NCBI RefSeq assembly: GCF_900104785.1
Contig: NZ_LT629733.1
Coordinates: 1,520,501 to 1,584,500 of the forward strand
Direction of reading: 5' to 3'
Source of the DNA: Formosa sp. Hel1_31_208
GTDB lineage: Bacteria; Bacteroidota; Bacteroidia; Flavobacteriales; Flavobacteriaceae
DNA length: 64,000 nt
Below the pieces are notes generated by a model. The model saw only the letters and a list, made by a program, of their open reading frames with translations, did not search any database and was not told the DNA's origin. This document shows positions 1 to 9,658 of this stretch, piece after piece. The position numbers and the translations under genes are program-made. The first letter of the stretch is position 1; each line of letters begins with the position of its first letter.

Positions 1-1278
1 AAATGTAAAGTCATGCATGGTTTTTTTAAGTAGATTTAAATCCCCAGCGCTTAGTGATGCATTGCCATCTTTAATTTGATTAATCTGTTTTGCAGCTTCA
101 AAAAGATGAGCTATTAAAATAGGTGAATTGAAATCATCATTCATAGCATCATAACATTTTTGTCTCCAGTCCGATACATTAAATGTTGAAGTGTCAGAGG
201 CCTTTAAGTCTTCTAAAAGGTGTATCGCATCCATTAAGCGGTAAAACCCTTTTTCACTTGCTAATAAGCCATCGTCTGTGAGGTCTAATATGCTTTTGTA
301 AGAGGATTGTGCATTAAAAAACCGAATCACACTGGGTGAATACGCCTTGCTAAAAAACGCGTTGTTACCTGATAATAATTCATCAGGATTAACCGTGTTA
401 CCAGTAGACTTAGACATGCGTTGTCCATTTAACTGCAACATATTTGCGTGCATCCAGTAGTTTACCGGAGTTTGTCCTTTAGCAGCTTCACTTTGAGCAA
501 TTTCACATTCATGATGCGGAAACTTCAAATCCATACCACCACCGTGAATATCAAAATTATCACCGAGATACTTTGTGCTCATAGCAGTACATTCTAGGTG
601 CCAACCCGGAAATCCGTCACTCCAAGGAGAAGGCCAACGCATGATGTGCTGCGGTTCAGCACGTTTCCATAGCGCAAAATCTTGAGGGTTCTTTTTATCG
701 CTTTGTCCGTCAAGCACTCTAGTATTATGTATAAGGTCTTCTAATTTGCGTTTACTCAATTTTCCGTAGTCATGAGTTTCATTAAATTTATGAACGTCAA
801 AATACACCGAACCGTTAATGACATATGCAAAACCATTATCAATAATTTTTTTGATAAGTTCAATTTGTTCTATAATATGACCGGTAGCCGTTGGTTCAAT
901 GCTCGGAGGCAGAAAATTAAACGTGTTTAAGATATTGTGAAAATCTACGGTGTAACGTTGCACAACTTCCATGGGTTCAATGGCCTCTAAACGTGCTTTT
1001 TTTGTGATTTTATCTTCCCCGGCATCTTGATCATTTTCGAGATGTCCAGCATCGGTAATATTTCTAACATAGCGTACTTTATACCCTAAATGTTTTAAAT
1101 ACCTGAATACCATGTCAAACGACATAAATGTTCTAACGTTTCCTAGATGCACATTGCTGTATACTGTAGGGCCACAAACATACATGCCAACGTGACCCTC
1201 GACCAGAGGATTAAAAGTTTCTTTTTTACCGCTAAGTGTATTATAGATTTGAATCTTTTGATCTTCGTACAAATGCAT
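1..1278 (-). CDS. cysS: Cysteinyl-tRNA synthetase, 3' end missing at the window edge
   Basis: Charges tRNA-Cys with cysteine in the cytoplasm (class I aminoacyl-tRNA synthetase). Read leftward from an ATG at 1278, the 426 visible codons begin [20 protein letters not shown]. The N-terminal CGPTVY and the HLGN version of the HIGH motif are present, as are the later WHLEC and HHECE segments that supply zinc ligands with the first cysteine, and the KMSKS loop appears as RMSKSTGN. The C-terminal tRNA-binding part lies beyond base 1. A -7 element (1331-1338) lies about 50 bases upstream, so the gene probably has its own promoter, separate from folE. Identity is certain; only the 3' end is unknown. 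Confidence 0.96.
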   Translation of the reverse strand, partial: MHLYEDQKIQIYNTLSGKKETFNPLVEGHVGMYVCGPTVYSNVHLGNVRTFMSFDMVFRYLKHLGYKVRYVRNITDAGHLENDQDAGEDKITKKARLEAIEPMEVVQRYTVDFHNILNTFNFLPPSIEPTATGHIIEQIELIKKIIDNGFAYVINGSVYFDVHKFNETHDYGKLSKRKLEDLIHNTRVLDGQSDKKNPQDFALWKRAEPQHIMRWPSPWSDGFPGWHLECTAMSTKYLGDNFDIHGGGMDLKFPHHECEIAQSEAAKGQTPVNYWMHANMLQLNGQRMSKSTGNTVNPDELLSGNNAFFSKAYSPSVIRFFNAQSSYKSILDLTDDGLLASEKGFYRLMDAIHLLEDLKASDTSTFNVSDWRQKCYDAMNDDFNSPILIAHLFEAAKQINQIKDGNASLSAGDLNLLKKTMHDFTF

Positions 1279-1330
1279 AATGTTAGGTGTTTACATTGCG
1301 TTAATTAGACTGACTTTACTTTATAGAAGT

Positions 1331-1338
1331 CAAAGCTA
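1331..1338 (-). promoter_or_regulatory. Candidate -7 promoter element of cysS
   Basis: Read leftward this is TAGCTTTG, a full match to the Bacteroidota TAnnTTTG element. No clear TTG was seen at the -33 position. It would start a leader of about 45 bases before the cysS ATG. Confidence 0.45.
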
Positions 1339-1369
1339 ACATTTTATTTTTTCTTCGGAATAGGGATTC

Positions 1370-2047
1370 TTAAAAAGTCGTGTCTAATTTAATGTAGTCT
1401 AAGAATTCACGTTTGGTTTCTTTGTCTTTGAATTTCCCCCCAAATTCTGATGTTACGGTGCTACTGTCAACATCTCTTATGCCTCTCGAGTTAACACATA
1501 AATGCTTGGCATCTATAACACAGGCAACGTCTAAAGTGTTGAGAACTTTTTGAAGTTCTTTTACTATTTGAATAGTAAGTCGCTCTTGTACTTGTGGGCG
1601 TTTGGCAAAATAGTCTACGATGCGATTCATTTTTGAAAGTCCAACAACAGTCCCATTTGAAATATAGGCGACATGAGCCTTTCCAACAATTGGTAACAGG
1701 TGATGCTCACAAGTGGAGTACACAGTGATGTTTTTTTCAACCAACATTTCACCATACTTATATTTATTATCAAAAGTAGATGCGCTTGGTTTTTTTTCAG
1801 GATCTAAGCCGCTAAAAATCTCATTTACAAACATCTTAGCGACACGTTTAGGAGTGCCTTTTAGACTATCGTCAGATAAGTCCAGGCCCAAAGTTTCCAT
1901 GATATGTCTTACATCATCTTTAATGAGATCAATTTTTTCTGAAGATGTGAGCTCAAATGCATCTGTTCGCATTGGTGTTTCGGAAGACGTTCCTACGTGA
2001 TTATCACCAACAGCGTCAATGTCTTGAATGTGTTTATCTATTTTCAT
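1370..2047 (-). CDS. folE: GTP cyclohydrolase I
   Basis: Converts GTP to 7,8-dihydroneopterin triphosphate, the first step of folate or pterin synthesis. The 225-residue protein has the zinc-site segment STCEHHLLP and the second zinc cysteine in LCVNSRGIRD, plus the conserved KRPQVQERLT. An ATG ten codons upstream (2077) is also in frame, but the extra MNFRSCGTHR is unlike the family; homologues begin near MKID and continue into GDNH and TPMR, as here. A -7 element at 2117-2124 lies upstream of both. folP, which acts later in the folate pathway, is 20 kb away on the same strand, so the pathway genes are dispersed. Confidence 0.95.
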   Translation of the reverse strand: MKIDKHIQDIDAVGDNHVGTSSETPMRTDAFELTSSEKIDLIKDDVRHIMETLGLDLSDDSLKGTPKRVAKMFVNEIFSGLDPEKKPSASTFDNKYKYGEMLVEKNITVYSTCEHHLLPIVGKAHVAYISNGTVVGLSKMNRIVDYFAKRPQVQERLTIQIVKELQKVLNTLDVACVIDAKHLCVNSRGIRDVDSSTVTSEFGGKFKDKETKREFLDYIKLDTTF

Positions 2048-2116
2048 TCGATGTGTTCCGCAACTGCGGAAATTCATTTTTAATTAAAACTAAAGATCCT
2101 CTATTATTAGAGAATG

Positions 2117-2124
2117 CAAAGATA
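2117..2124 (-). promoter_or_regulatory. Candidate -7 promoter element of folE
   Basis: Leftward reading gives TATCTTTG, a full match to TAnnTTTG. The -33 region is only GTTC-like. Predicted leader about 60 bases. Confidence 0.5.
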
Positions 2125-2274
2125 AGCAATAAAAAAAAATGAACATAGGGTAGGGGTTTTTTAATTTAAACTGTTCTATGCCTATAATCGGTAGCTCAGT
2201 ACATCATATCTGATTTAACAGTTTATTTATTAAAATTTTCTTAAATTCCACATCTTTAAAACACCTAGATAATC

Positions 2275-2748
2275 ATGAATAAAAAATTACTGTTCCCTCT
2301 ATTGTTAGTCTGTGCTTTTCTAGCCTCTCCGTCATTATTTTCACAGTCTAATAAACAACAACGACATCAAAAGACAGTCACTTATAAAACTAATGTAAAT
2401 AATCCTTTGACTAACGTTGAATTAGCTCAGATTAAAGAAGTTTATGGTAGTACTGCAAATTCAAACATCTTGAATAAACCGCAACGGCTTAAGGACATTA
2501 AAAACATTTTGCGTAATAGAGTTGAGATAAAAAATATTCCCAACCCGAGCGACCAAAAAAAGTGTACACTTCTATCTGAAGTTCCACTAATGGATTATTA
2601 TGTTGCTAATTTAGAGCGCGAAACCAATTTTAATCCTCAAAATTTTAATCCGTTAAAATACTTATTCGATTTTTATTCCTACGGATCACACATGTATAGA
2701 GTTGATAATACAAACTACTTTATTATTATCAAATCACAACATCAATAA
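2275..2748 (+). CDS. Small secreted protein of unknown function
   Basis: 157 residues starting with a clear signal peptide (MNKKLLFPLLLVCAFLAS, cleavage likely after SLFSQ). The mature part is polar, has one cysteine (KKCTLLSEV) and ends in an aromatic-rich stretch with FDFYSYG. I do not recognise a named domain. It sits 31 bases upstream of the giant T9SS adhesin on the same strand, so co-transcription is likely and a role at the cell surface or in handling the adhesin is possible, but that is inference from position only. Confidence 0.75.
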   Translation: MNKKLLFPLLLVCAFLASPSLFSQSNKQQRHQKTVTYKTNVNNPLTNVELAQIKEVYGSTANSNILNKPQRLKDIKNILRNRVEIKNIPNPSDQKKCTLLSEVPLMDYYVANLERETNFNPQNFNPLKYLFDFYSYGSHMYRVDNTNYFIIIKSQHQ

Positions 2749-2779
2749 AATATTAATTTTCCATTTATAATTTTTTGTT

Positions 2780-5700
2780 ATGAAAAAAGCATTACTCATA
2801 ATATTCTCGATAATTTCATTTCACGCTTTTTCACAAGACGTCAACATGCAAAATGGTTCAGTAACCAGTTGCTCAGACGTTTTTTATGATTCAGGTGGTC
2901 CCGGAGGCGCTTACGCCAGTAATGAAAATTTAGTCCTTACTATTTGTCCTGATTCAGCTGGTCAATTAGTGCAATTAAATTTTACCGAATTTAGTACACA
3001 GCTTGGAGCGGATGTTATGACCATATTTAATGGTGATAGTGTTGCAAGTCCTGCTTTTGGAACATTTGATGGTGCTAATAGTCCGGGATTTGTAACAGCT
3101 ACTGATGATAATGGATCTGGTTGTTTAACCATTCAATTCGTGTCAGATGGCACAGGAACCACAACAGGTTGGGCTGCAAATATTTCTTGTTTTACACCTT
3201 GTCAAACAATTACGTCGCAAATAGACACTGCTACTCCTGCACCAAATGGAGATGGTTACATTAGAGTTTGCCCTGGAGAGGATATTACCCTTACAGGAAG
3301 TGGAAACTTTGAGTTTGATGGTACTGGTGCAACCTATGAGTGGGATTTAGGAGATGGGAATTTAATAGCAGGGCAAACAGCTACGTTTTCATATGCTGTT
3401 CCTGGAGTATATATTGTAAATTTAAACGTACGAGACGCGAATACAGATTCTGACCCACTAGGATGTCCTAATACAAACCTCATTAATCAAGTGATACAGG
3501 TTGCTACTGAACCAGACTTTACTGGTACACAGGCGGCAGACGATACCCTGTGCTTTGGAGAAACGACCACAATAGACGGTGTTGTAAACCCTGTCCCATT
3601 TGTAAATGATTGTACGCCTCCGGTGAGTGGAACAACTTTTTTGCCTGATGGTTCAGGTGCAGTTTATACGACATGTATTACAGTAGATTGTTTTGAGTCT
3701 GATCAATTATTAGATGACCCAGCTCAACTGATCGAGATATGTGTGAATATGGAGCATTCCTACTCGGGAGATTTAGATATTAAAATCATTTCTCCAAATG
3801 GTCAAGAAGCCGATTTGTTTACACAAGCAGGTGGTGGAACCTATTTTGGAGGCGCTAATGATGATGGAAGTAACACACCTGGTATTGGTGCAGATTATTG
3901 TTTTTCAATGTCGGCCACAACATTGCTTTCAAATGCCAATACAATAATAGCGGGTTCCAATCCACCTAATAATTCATGGGCACCGGGTACGTATTTACCT
4001 GTAGAATCTTTTAATGCTCTTGTGGGAAGTCCATTGAACGGAGATTGGTGTATCGAAATTGTAGATAATTTAACTATTGATAATGGTTATGTCTTTTCTT
4101 GGGGATTAAATTTTGATCCTAGTATTCAACCACCAGAATTATCATTTACTCCTGTTATTGTTACTGAATCTTGGGATGCAGATCCAACAATTACTAATGT
4201 AACTGGAAGTACGATTACAGTGGCACCACCAACGGCTGGTACATATTGTTATACATATAGAGTTACAGATGATTTTGGATGTGAGTATACAGAGGAGGTT
4301 TGTATTACTATGGATGAAGAAGTTGTAGCTGATGTTACTGCGGTCATTAATCCTATATGTAATGGTGACGATGCGGTGTTTTTAATTACGGGTTCACCCA
4401 ATGCAACAATAAATTATACAATTAATGCTGGAGGAAATCAGACCGTTGTTTTAGACGGAACCGGATCGGCCACAGTTACAGTGACGGCTCCTGCAGTTGA
4501 TCAGGTTTTTAACTTGGTAGATGCTACGGTTGGGGCTTGTACGGTAGCAATAAATGACACAGAGACGATATTAGTCGGACAAGTTTTTGATACCTCTTTT
4601 GCGACAACACCAACTTGTGACGGTGGAACAGCGATTGTGACAGGAGATTTAGGAGGTGTATTTGCTTTTGAAGATCCACAACCAACAGATGGTGCTGTTA
4701 TTGATCCTGCAACAGGAACAGTAACAGGGGGAACTCCAGGTGCTACTTATATTATTGTTTATGAGTTTGCTAGTTCCTGTACTCCTGGTAATACAGAAAC
4801 TCTTACCGTCTTGCCAGAGCAGGATGCTAGTTTCAATTTAACAGCTACGTGTGACGGAGCTACAGCAACCATAACAGGTGATTTGGGTGGTACGTTTGTT
4901 TTTAATCCAGTTCCAGCTGATGGTGCTGTTTTAGATCTATTAACGGGGACCATTACAAACGGAACTCAAGGTGCTACATATACAGTGGAGTATTCAGTTG
5001 CTGGAGCTTGTCCTGCTGTATCTACAGAATCTGTAACAGTATTAGCATTTGAAGATTCAAGCTTTACATTAACACCTACATGTGATGGGGCTACAGCAAC
5101 AATTTTAGGTGATGCTGGCGGAATATTTGCATTAGTTCCAGATTTAGGTGATGGCGCAGTAATAGATGCAAATACAGGAACAATTACAAATGGTGTTTCT
5201 GGAACATTGTACACTGTTGAATATACAACTTCCGGACCTTGCCCTGAGACAACTAGTCAAAGCGTAACCGTATTTTCTGCGGAAGATGCTTCGTTTTCAT
5301 TGACACCAAGCTGTACGGGTGCTACCGCAACTATTACAGGTGATTTAGGTGGTGTATTTAGTTTTAACCCTGTACCTGGAGATGGTGCTTTAATTGATCC
5401 AGCTACTGGAGAAATAACCAATGGAGGTTCAGGTGTAACATATACTGTAGAATATACTACAATCGGAAACTGTCCGGAAACAGTAGCACAAAGCGTTACT
5501 GTTTTTCCAGAAGATGATTCAAGTTTTACAATGGCAACAACTTGTGATGGAGCAACTGCGACAATTACAGGTTTACCTGGCGGAACATTTGCATTCAATC
5601 CAATTCCTGGAGATGGTGCTATAATAGATCCAGCTACAGGTACTGTAACAGGAGGGGCTTTTGATACGACTTATACTGTAGAATACACATCTAATGGAGT

Positions 5701-8700
5701 TTGTCCAACAACAAGTTCTCAAACATTTACAGTGTTTTCACAGCCAGTGGTTATCGCTCCAACGCCTTTAGCGGTTTGTGATGATGGTACTCCAGATGGT
5801 ATTACGATTATAGATTTAACGCTAAAGAATGTAGAGGTTACGGGTAACAATCCTAACTACTCTGTAAGTTATCATATTGATCAGTTTGATGCTGATAATA
5901 ATTTAAATCCATTAGCGATTCCTTACACGAATTTATTCAACGGTCAGATTGTATTTGTGCGTGTTCAGGATATCAACACGGGCTGTTATGATACGACAAC
6001 ATTAGAGTTGGTAGTAGAGCAGGCACCTATAGCCAATACGCCAACTCCATTATTATATTGTGATCCAGACAGTGATGGATTTGGAGTTTTTGATTTAACG
6101 AGTAAAGATATTGAGATAACAGGAGGCGACCCAGCTCTTACGGTAAGTTACCATGAGACGATGGCAGATGCGAATAATAATGTGAACGCACTTACGAGTC
6201 CGTATAATAATATTGTAGAGAACCAACAGACGGTTTATGTGCGTGTGGAGAGTTCAACGATAGCTACTGCCTGTGCTACTATAGTAGAGTTGCAGTTAAT
6301 TGTTAGTCCTACCCCACAATTGGGATCAGCACCAACAGCCTTAGAGGTTTGTGATGATTTATCAGCAGATGGTTTTGCACAGTTTGATTTGACCAGTAAG
6401 ATTCCAGAGATTTTACAAAACTTAGCAGATCCTACCTTGTATACGGTAACGTTTTATGAGACAGAGATGAATGCAGATATGTCTAATAATCCGATTGCAA
6501 CTCCAGCGAATTATACCAATACCACAGCGTTTAATCAGATTCTATGGGTTAGAGTAGAGGATATTGATCCAGCTACGGGATGTTATAAACTGACGACCTT
6601 AGAGCTTATCGTTAATGCATTACCAGTACTGTTACAGCCAGCACCACTAGAGTTATGTGATGATAATAATCCAGGAGATGAGGTAGAATTCTTTATGTTA
6701 GAGGATGCCACTGATGAGATATTAAACGGACAGACAGGGATTAGTTTAACCTATTTTGCGACACAGGTAGATGCAGATAATAATACCAATGCAATAACAA
6801 GTCCATATGAGAATACGAGTAACCCACAAACAATATTTGTACGCGCTACAAATGATATTACAGGTTGTTTTGTAAGCACCACAGCTACGATACTTTTAAG
6901 GGTTAATCCAATTCCATCACCGACAGTTCCGACAGATTTAGAGGAGTGTGATGAGGATAATGATGGATTTACAGAATTTAACTTAGAGGATAGGACCTTG
7001 GAGATTATAGGAGGAGAGCTTGATATAGCCATTACCTACCATGAGACACAGCAAGATGCAGAGACAGGAGATAATGCACTAGCGAGTCCATACACGAATA
7101 TCGTTATGGATGAGCAGATGATTTATATTAGAGCGACCAATACAGTTACGGGTTGTTATAATGCTTCGGAAGTTTTAATAATCCGAGTACTAGAATCACC
7201 AGAAGTTCCAGTAACGATAGTAGACTATGTGATTTGTGATACAAATTCAGATGGGATTACTCAATTTGATTTGACTACCAAGGATGCAGAGATATTAGGA
7301 GGACAGACAGATGTAACACTTACTTATCATGTTACAGCGGCCGATGCTCTTACAGGAAACAATGCAATAGCCAATGTTGGGAATTATACCAATACGAGTA
7401 ATCCTCAGACGATTTATGTACGTTTGGTGAGTAATATTAACGGTTGTGTAGATGTAGGTCAGTTTGACTTACGGGTAGAGCTACCACCAGTAGCGGTACA
7501 GCCAACACCCTTAGAGCTATGTGATGATGAGATAGATGATGAGATTACAGTCTTTGACTTAACAGTAAAAGATGTAGAGATTACAGGAGGCGAAGCAAGT
7601 TGGAGTGTAAGTTATTATGAGACTGATGTAGATGCACAGGCTCAGACCAATGCAGTAGATGCAGGTGCTTATACCAATACTTCAGTAAATGGATTGCCAG
7701 CCAACCCTCAAACCTTATATGTAGTAGTTACCGATACCGATACTGGCTGTGTAGACTTCACTACCTTAACGATTCGCGTATTACCAAACCCAACACCAAC
7801 AGAGGTATTACCAGAATTAGTATTATGTGATGATATCAATCCAGGCGATATGGAAGAGGTATTTGATCTGACCACTAATGAAGTATTATTACTTAATGGA
7901 GAGGTAGGAGTAACACCAAGCTATCATGAGACATTAGAGGATGCAGAAGAAGGGATCAATGCGATAGCAGATCCAACGATGTATACCAACACCAGTACGC
8001 CACAGTTGATTTATGTACGTGTGACAAATGATATCACAGGATGTTATACCATAGTTAACTTTACATTGTTGGTTAATCCATTACCAGATGTTGTTGCGGT
8101 GACCGACTTTATTGCATGTGAGCTTAATAACGATGGTTTTTATGATTTTGATTTAACGCTAAAAGATGCAGAGGTATTAAACGGTCAGGATGCTACCTTG
8201 TTTACGGTGACTTATCACGAGACACAGGCCGATGCTGATGCGCTAATCAATGCGCTAGTGAGTCCATATACGAACCTTACCAATCCACAACAGATTTTTG
8301 TAGCAATTACAAATAACGATACGGGCTGTTCTATAAGTACACCGAGTTTTAATATAGAAGTTCAAGAGGCAGCTGAGGCTAATAGTGATATGGAGCCAAT
8401 TGTATTTGAGATTTGTGATGATGAGATGGATGATGATAATGATCCAACGAATAACAGTGCGCAGTTTGATTTAACACTTCAAAATGATGCAATATTAGAC
8501 GGTCAAGATCCAGCGAACTATATAGTGAGCTATTATGCAAGTGAGGCCGATGCAGAGCTGGGTGTGAACCCCTTACCATTTTTATATGAGAATGTGGTTA
8601 ACCCACAAGTGATCTGGGCTCGAGTTGATAATGACACACTAGATGTCGCAGGTATGGACACATCAATCTGTTATGCTGTAGCCCCACTAACACTTCAGGT

Positions 8701-9463
8701 GAATCCATTACCAGTATTTGATTTGGAAGACAGCTATATTTTATGTGTTGACACAAATGGGAGCGAGGTATTAAATCTTCCAGTATTAGAAACCGGACTT
8801 GATACAGGGCAATACACATTTGTATGGTTCTTTAATGGTACAGAGATTGCAGGTGCAACAGACTCTAGTTATATGCCAAGTGAGGGCGGAACCTACAGTG
8901 TTACTGTTACAGATGTTACAAGTTCTCCAAACACAATGTGTGAGAGCAGTGATATTACTGAGGTTATAGAGAGCTCACCGCCAACAGTAATGGCATTAGT
9001 TGTAAGTCTTGATTTTGCAGATGTTCATGTTATCGAAGTTACTGTTGAGGGGTCTGGAGACTATGAGTATAGTTTAGATGGTGGACCATGGCAGGATGAG
9101 AATATATTTACAGATGTATCAATAGGAGATCATACCGTAACGGTGAGAGATAAGATTGGTTGTGGAGAGGCCAGTGATGACGTGACGGTTATGGATTATC
9201 CAAAATTCTTTACACCAAATGGAGATGGATATAATGATACGTGGAACATAACAGATATAGATAACCAACCTAATGCAAAAATTTATATATTTGACAGATA
9301 CGGAAAGTTAATCAAACAACTCAGTCCTTCGGGAATAGGTTGGAACGGGACCTATAATGGTAATCCAATGCCAACGAGTGATTACTGGTTTGTAGTTGAG
9401 TATAATGAACGTTCAACAGGTGAACGTAAAGAATTTAAAGCCCATTTTACCTTGAAAAGATAA
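2780..9463 (+). CDS. Giant repeat adhesin with T9SS type B C-terminal sorting domain
   Basis: Predicted cell-surface protein of 2227 residues. Order: signal peptide (1-18); CUB-like region (about 25-140); PKD-like domain with YEWDLGDG (about 150-245); a proprotein-convertase P-domain-like region with MEHSYSGDLDIKIISPNG (about 300-450); five repeats of about 77 residues (about 605-990) around CDGATATITGDLGG; ten repeats of about 95 residues (about 990-1980) around CDD, FDLT, SYHET and NPQTIYVRV; and from about residue 2140 the gliding-motility-associated type B sorting domain, starting FFTPNGDGYNDTW. T9SS exports such proteins across the outer membrane. The second repeat array uses GAG for glutamate far more than flanking genes do. 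The ligand is unknown. Confidence 0.93.
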   Translation: MKKALLIIFSIISFHAFSQDVNMQNGSVTSCSDVFYDSGGPGGAYASNENLVLTICPDSAGQLVQLNFTEFSTQLGADVMTIFNGDSVASPAFGTFDGANSPGFVTATDDNGSGCLTIQFVSDGTGTTTGWAANISCFTPCQTITSQIDTATPAPNGDGYIRVCPGEDITLTGSGNFEFDGTGATYEWDLGDGNLIAGQTATFSYAVPGVYIVNLNVRDANTDSDPLGCPNTNLINQVIQVATEPDFTGTQAADDTLCFGETTTIDGVVNPVPFVNDCTPPVSGTTFLPDGSGAVYTTCITVDCFESDQLLDDPAQLIEICVNMEHSYSGDLDIKIISPNGQEADLFTQAGGGTYFGGANDDGSNTPGIGADYCFSMSATTLLSNANTIIAGSNPPNNSWAPGTYLPVESFNALVGSPLNGDWCIEIVDNLTIDNGYVFSWGLNFDPSIQPPELSFTPVIVTESWDADPTITNVTGSTITVAPPTAGTYCYTYRVTDDFGCEYTEEVCITMDEEVVADVTAVINPICNGDDAVFLITGSPNATINYTINAGGNQTVVLDGTGSATVTVTAPAVDQVFNLVDATVGACTVAINDTETILVGQVFDTSFATTPTCDGGTAIVTGDLGGVFAFEDPQPTDGAVIDPATGTVTGGTPGATYIIVYEFASSCTPGNTETLTVLPEQDASFNLTATCDGATATITGDLGGTFVFNPVPADGAVLDLLTGTITNGTQGATYTVEYSVAGACPAVSTESVTVLAFEDSSFTLTPTCDGATATILGDAGGIFALVPDLGDGAVIDANTGTITNGVSGTLYTVEYTTSGPCPETTSQSVTVFSAEDASFSLTPSCTGATATITGDLGGVFSFNPVPGDGALIDPATGEITNGGSGVTYTVEYTTIGNCPETVAQSVTVFPEDDSSFTMATTCDGATATITGLPGGTFAFNPIPGDGAIIDPATGTVTGGAFDTTYTVEYTSNGVCPTTSSQTFTVFSQPVVIAPTPLAVCDDGTPDGITIIDLTLKNVEVTGNNPNYSVSYHIDQFDADNNLNPLAIPYTNLFNGQIVFVRVQDINTGCYDTTTLELVVEQAPIANTPTPLLYCDPDSDGFGVFDLTSKDIEITGGDPALTVSYHETMADANNNVNALTSPYNNIVENQQTVYVRVESSTIATACATIVELQLIVSPTPQLGSAPTALEVCDDLSADGFAQFDLTSKIPEILQNLADPTLYTVTFYETEMNADMSNNPIATPANYTNTTAFNQILWVRVEDIDPATGCYKLTTLELIVNALPVLLQPAPLELCDDNNPGDEVEFFMLEDATDEILNGQTGISLTYFATQVDADNNTNAITSPYENTSNPQTIFVRATNDITGCFVSTTATILLRVNPIPSPTVPTDLEECDEDNDGFTEFNLEDRTLEIIGGELDIAITYHETQQDAETGDNALASPYTNIVMDEQMIYIRATNTVTGCYNASEVLIIRVLESPEVPVTIVDYVICDTNSDGITQFDLTTKDAEILGGQTDVTLTYHVTAADALTGNNAIANVGNYTNTSNPQTIYVRLVSNINGCVDVGQFDLRVELPPVAVQPTPLELCDDEIDDEITVFDLTVKDVEITGGEASWSVSYYETDVDAQAQTNAVDAGAYTNTSVNGLPANPQTLYVVVTDTDTGCVDFTTLTIRVLPNPTPTEVLPELVLCDDINPGDMEEVFDLTTNEVLLLNGEVGVTPSYHETLEDAEEGINAIADPTMYTNTSTPQLIYVRVTNDITGCYTIVNFTLLVNPLPDVVAVTDFIACELNNDGFYDFDLTLKDAEVLNGQDATLFTVTYHETQADADALINALVSPYTNLTNPQQIFVAITNNDTGCSISTPSFNIEVQEAAEANSDMEPIVFEICDDEMDDDNDPTNNSAQFDLTLQNDAILDGQDPANYIVSYYASEADAELGVNPLPFLYENVVNPQVIWARVDNDTLDVAGMDTSICYAVAPLTLQVNPLPVFDLEDSYILCVDTNGSEVLNLPVLETGLDTGQYTFVWFFNGTEIAGATDSSYMPSEGGTYSVTVTDVTSSPNTMCESSDITEVIESSPPTVMALVVSLDFADVHVIEVTVEGSGDYEYSLDGGPWQDENIFTDVSIGDHTVTVRDKIGCGEASDDVTVMDYPKFFTPNGDGYNDTWNITDIDNQPNAKIYIFDRYGKLIKQLSPSGIGWNGTYNGNPMPTSDYWFVVEYNERSTGERKEFKAHFTLKR
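4600..5740 (+). repeat. Five tandem protein repeats of about 77 residues in the adhesin
   Basis: Each unit runs through CDGATATITGDLGG, FNPVPGDGA.ID..TG.ITNG, YTVEYT and SVTVF. The copies differ at the nucleotide level, so this is an old protein repeat rather than a recent DNA duplication. Confidence 0.85.
5741..8710 (+). repeat. Ten tandem protein repeats of about 95 residues in the adhesin
   Basis: Each unit contains LELCDD, FDLT.KD.EI.GG, SYHET..DA, N.L.SPYTN, NPQTIYVRV, TGC and a closing L.VNP. Spacing varies from about 90 to 110 residues. Glutamate is almost always GAG here. Confidence 0.88.
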
Positions 9464-9481
9464 AGGGTAAAAGATAGACTT

Positions 9482-9512
9482 AAAAGGCTATGCGGTAAGC
9501 ATGGCCTTTTTC
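9482..9512 (+). terminator. Intrinsic terminator after the adhesin
   Basis: Stem AAAAGGC-T-ATGC against GCAT-G-GCCTTTT with loop GGTAA, followed by a short T run, 18 bases after the stop codon. Confidence 0.7.
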
Positions 9513-9606
9513 TATTTAACACTTAGTCATTTAATACTAGTTTAGAATCGAATGATTGGTTATCGAAAGATTACGAACATGTTATGAATAAGAACGGTTA
9601 ATGCCT

Positions 9607-9637
9607 AAAAAAAAGCCAGAACATTGTCTGGCTTTTT
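9607..9637 (-). terminator. Intrinsic terminator of the FadL-like porin gene
   Basis: Perfect 11-bp stem AAAAAGCCAGA / TCTGGCTTTTT with a 6-base loop. The leftward strand has the longer T run, fitting the leftward gene that ends at 9659. Confidence 0.75.
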
Positions 9638-9658
9638 CTGTATAAATGTTTGTTGTGT

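Noticed and set aside
4759-5598. Open frames antisense to the first adhesin repeat array
   Set aside because: They recur with the repeat period, lack starts or domains, and mirror the GC pattern of the real gene; they are shadows.
4600-8710. Regular repeats that might suggest a CRISPR array
   Set aside because: The period is 230-300 bases, copies diverge at DNA level, and all lie in frame within one protein; no cas genes are present.
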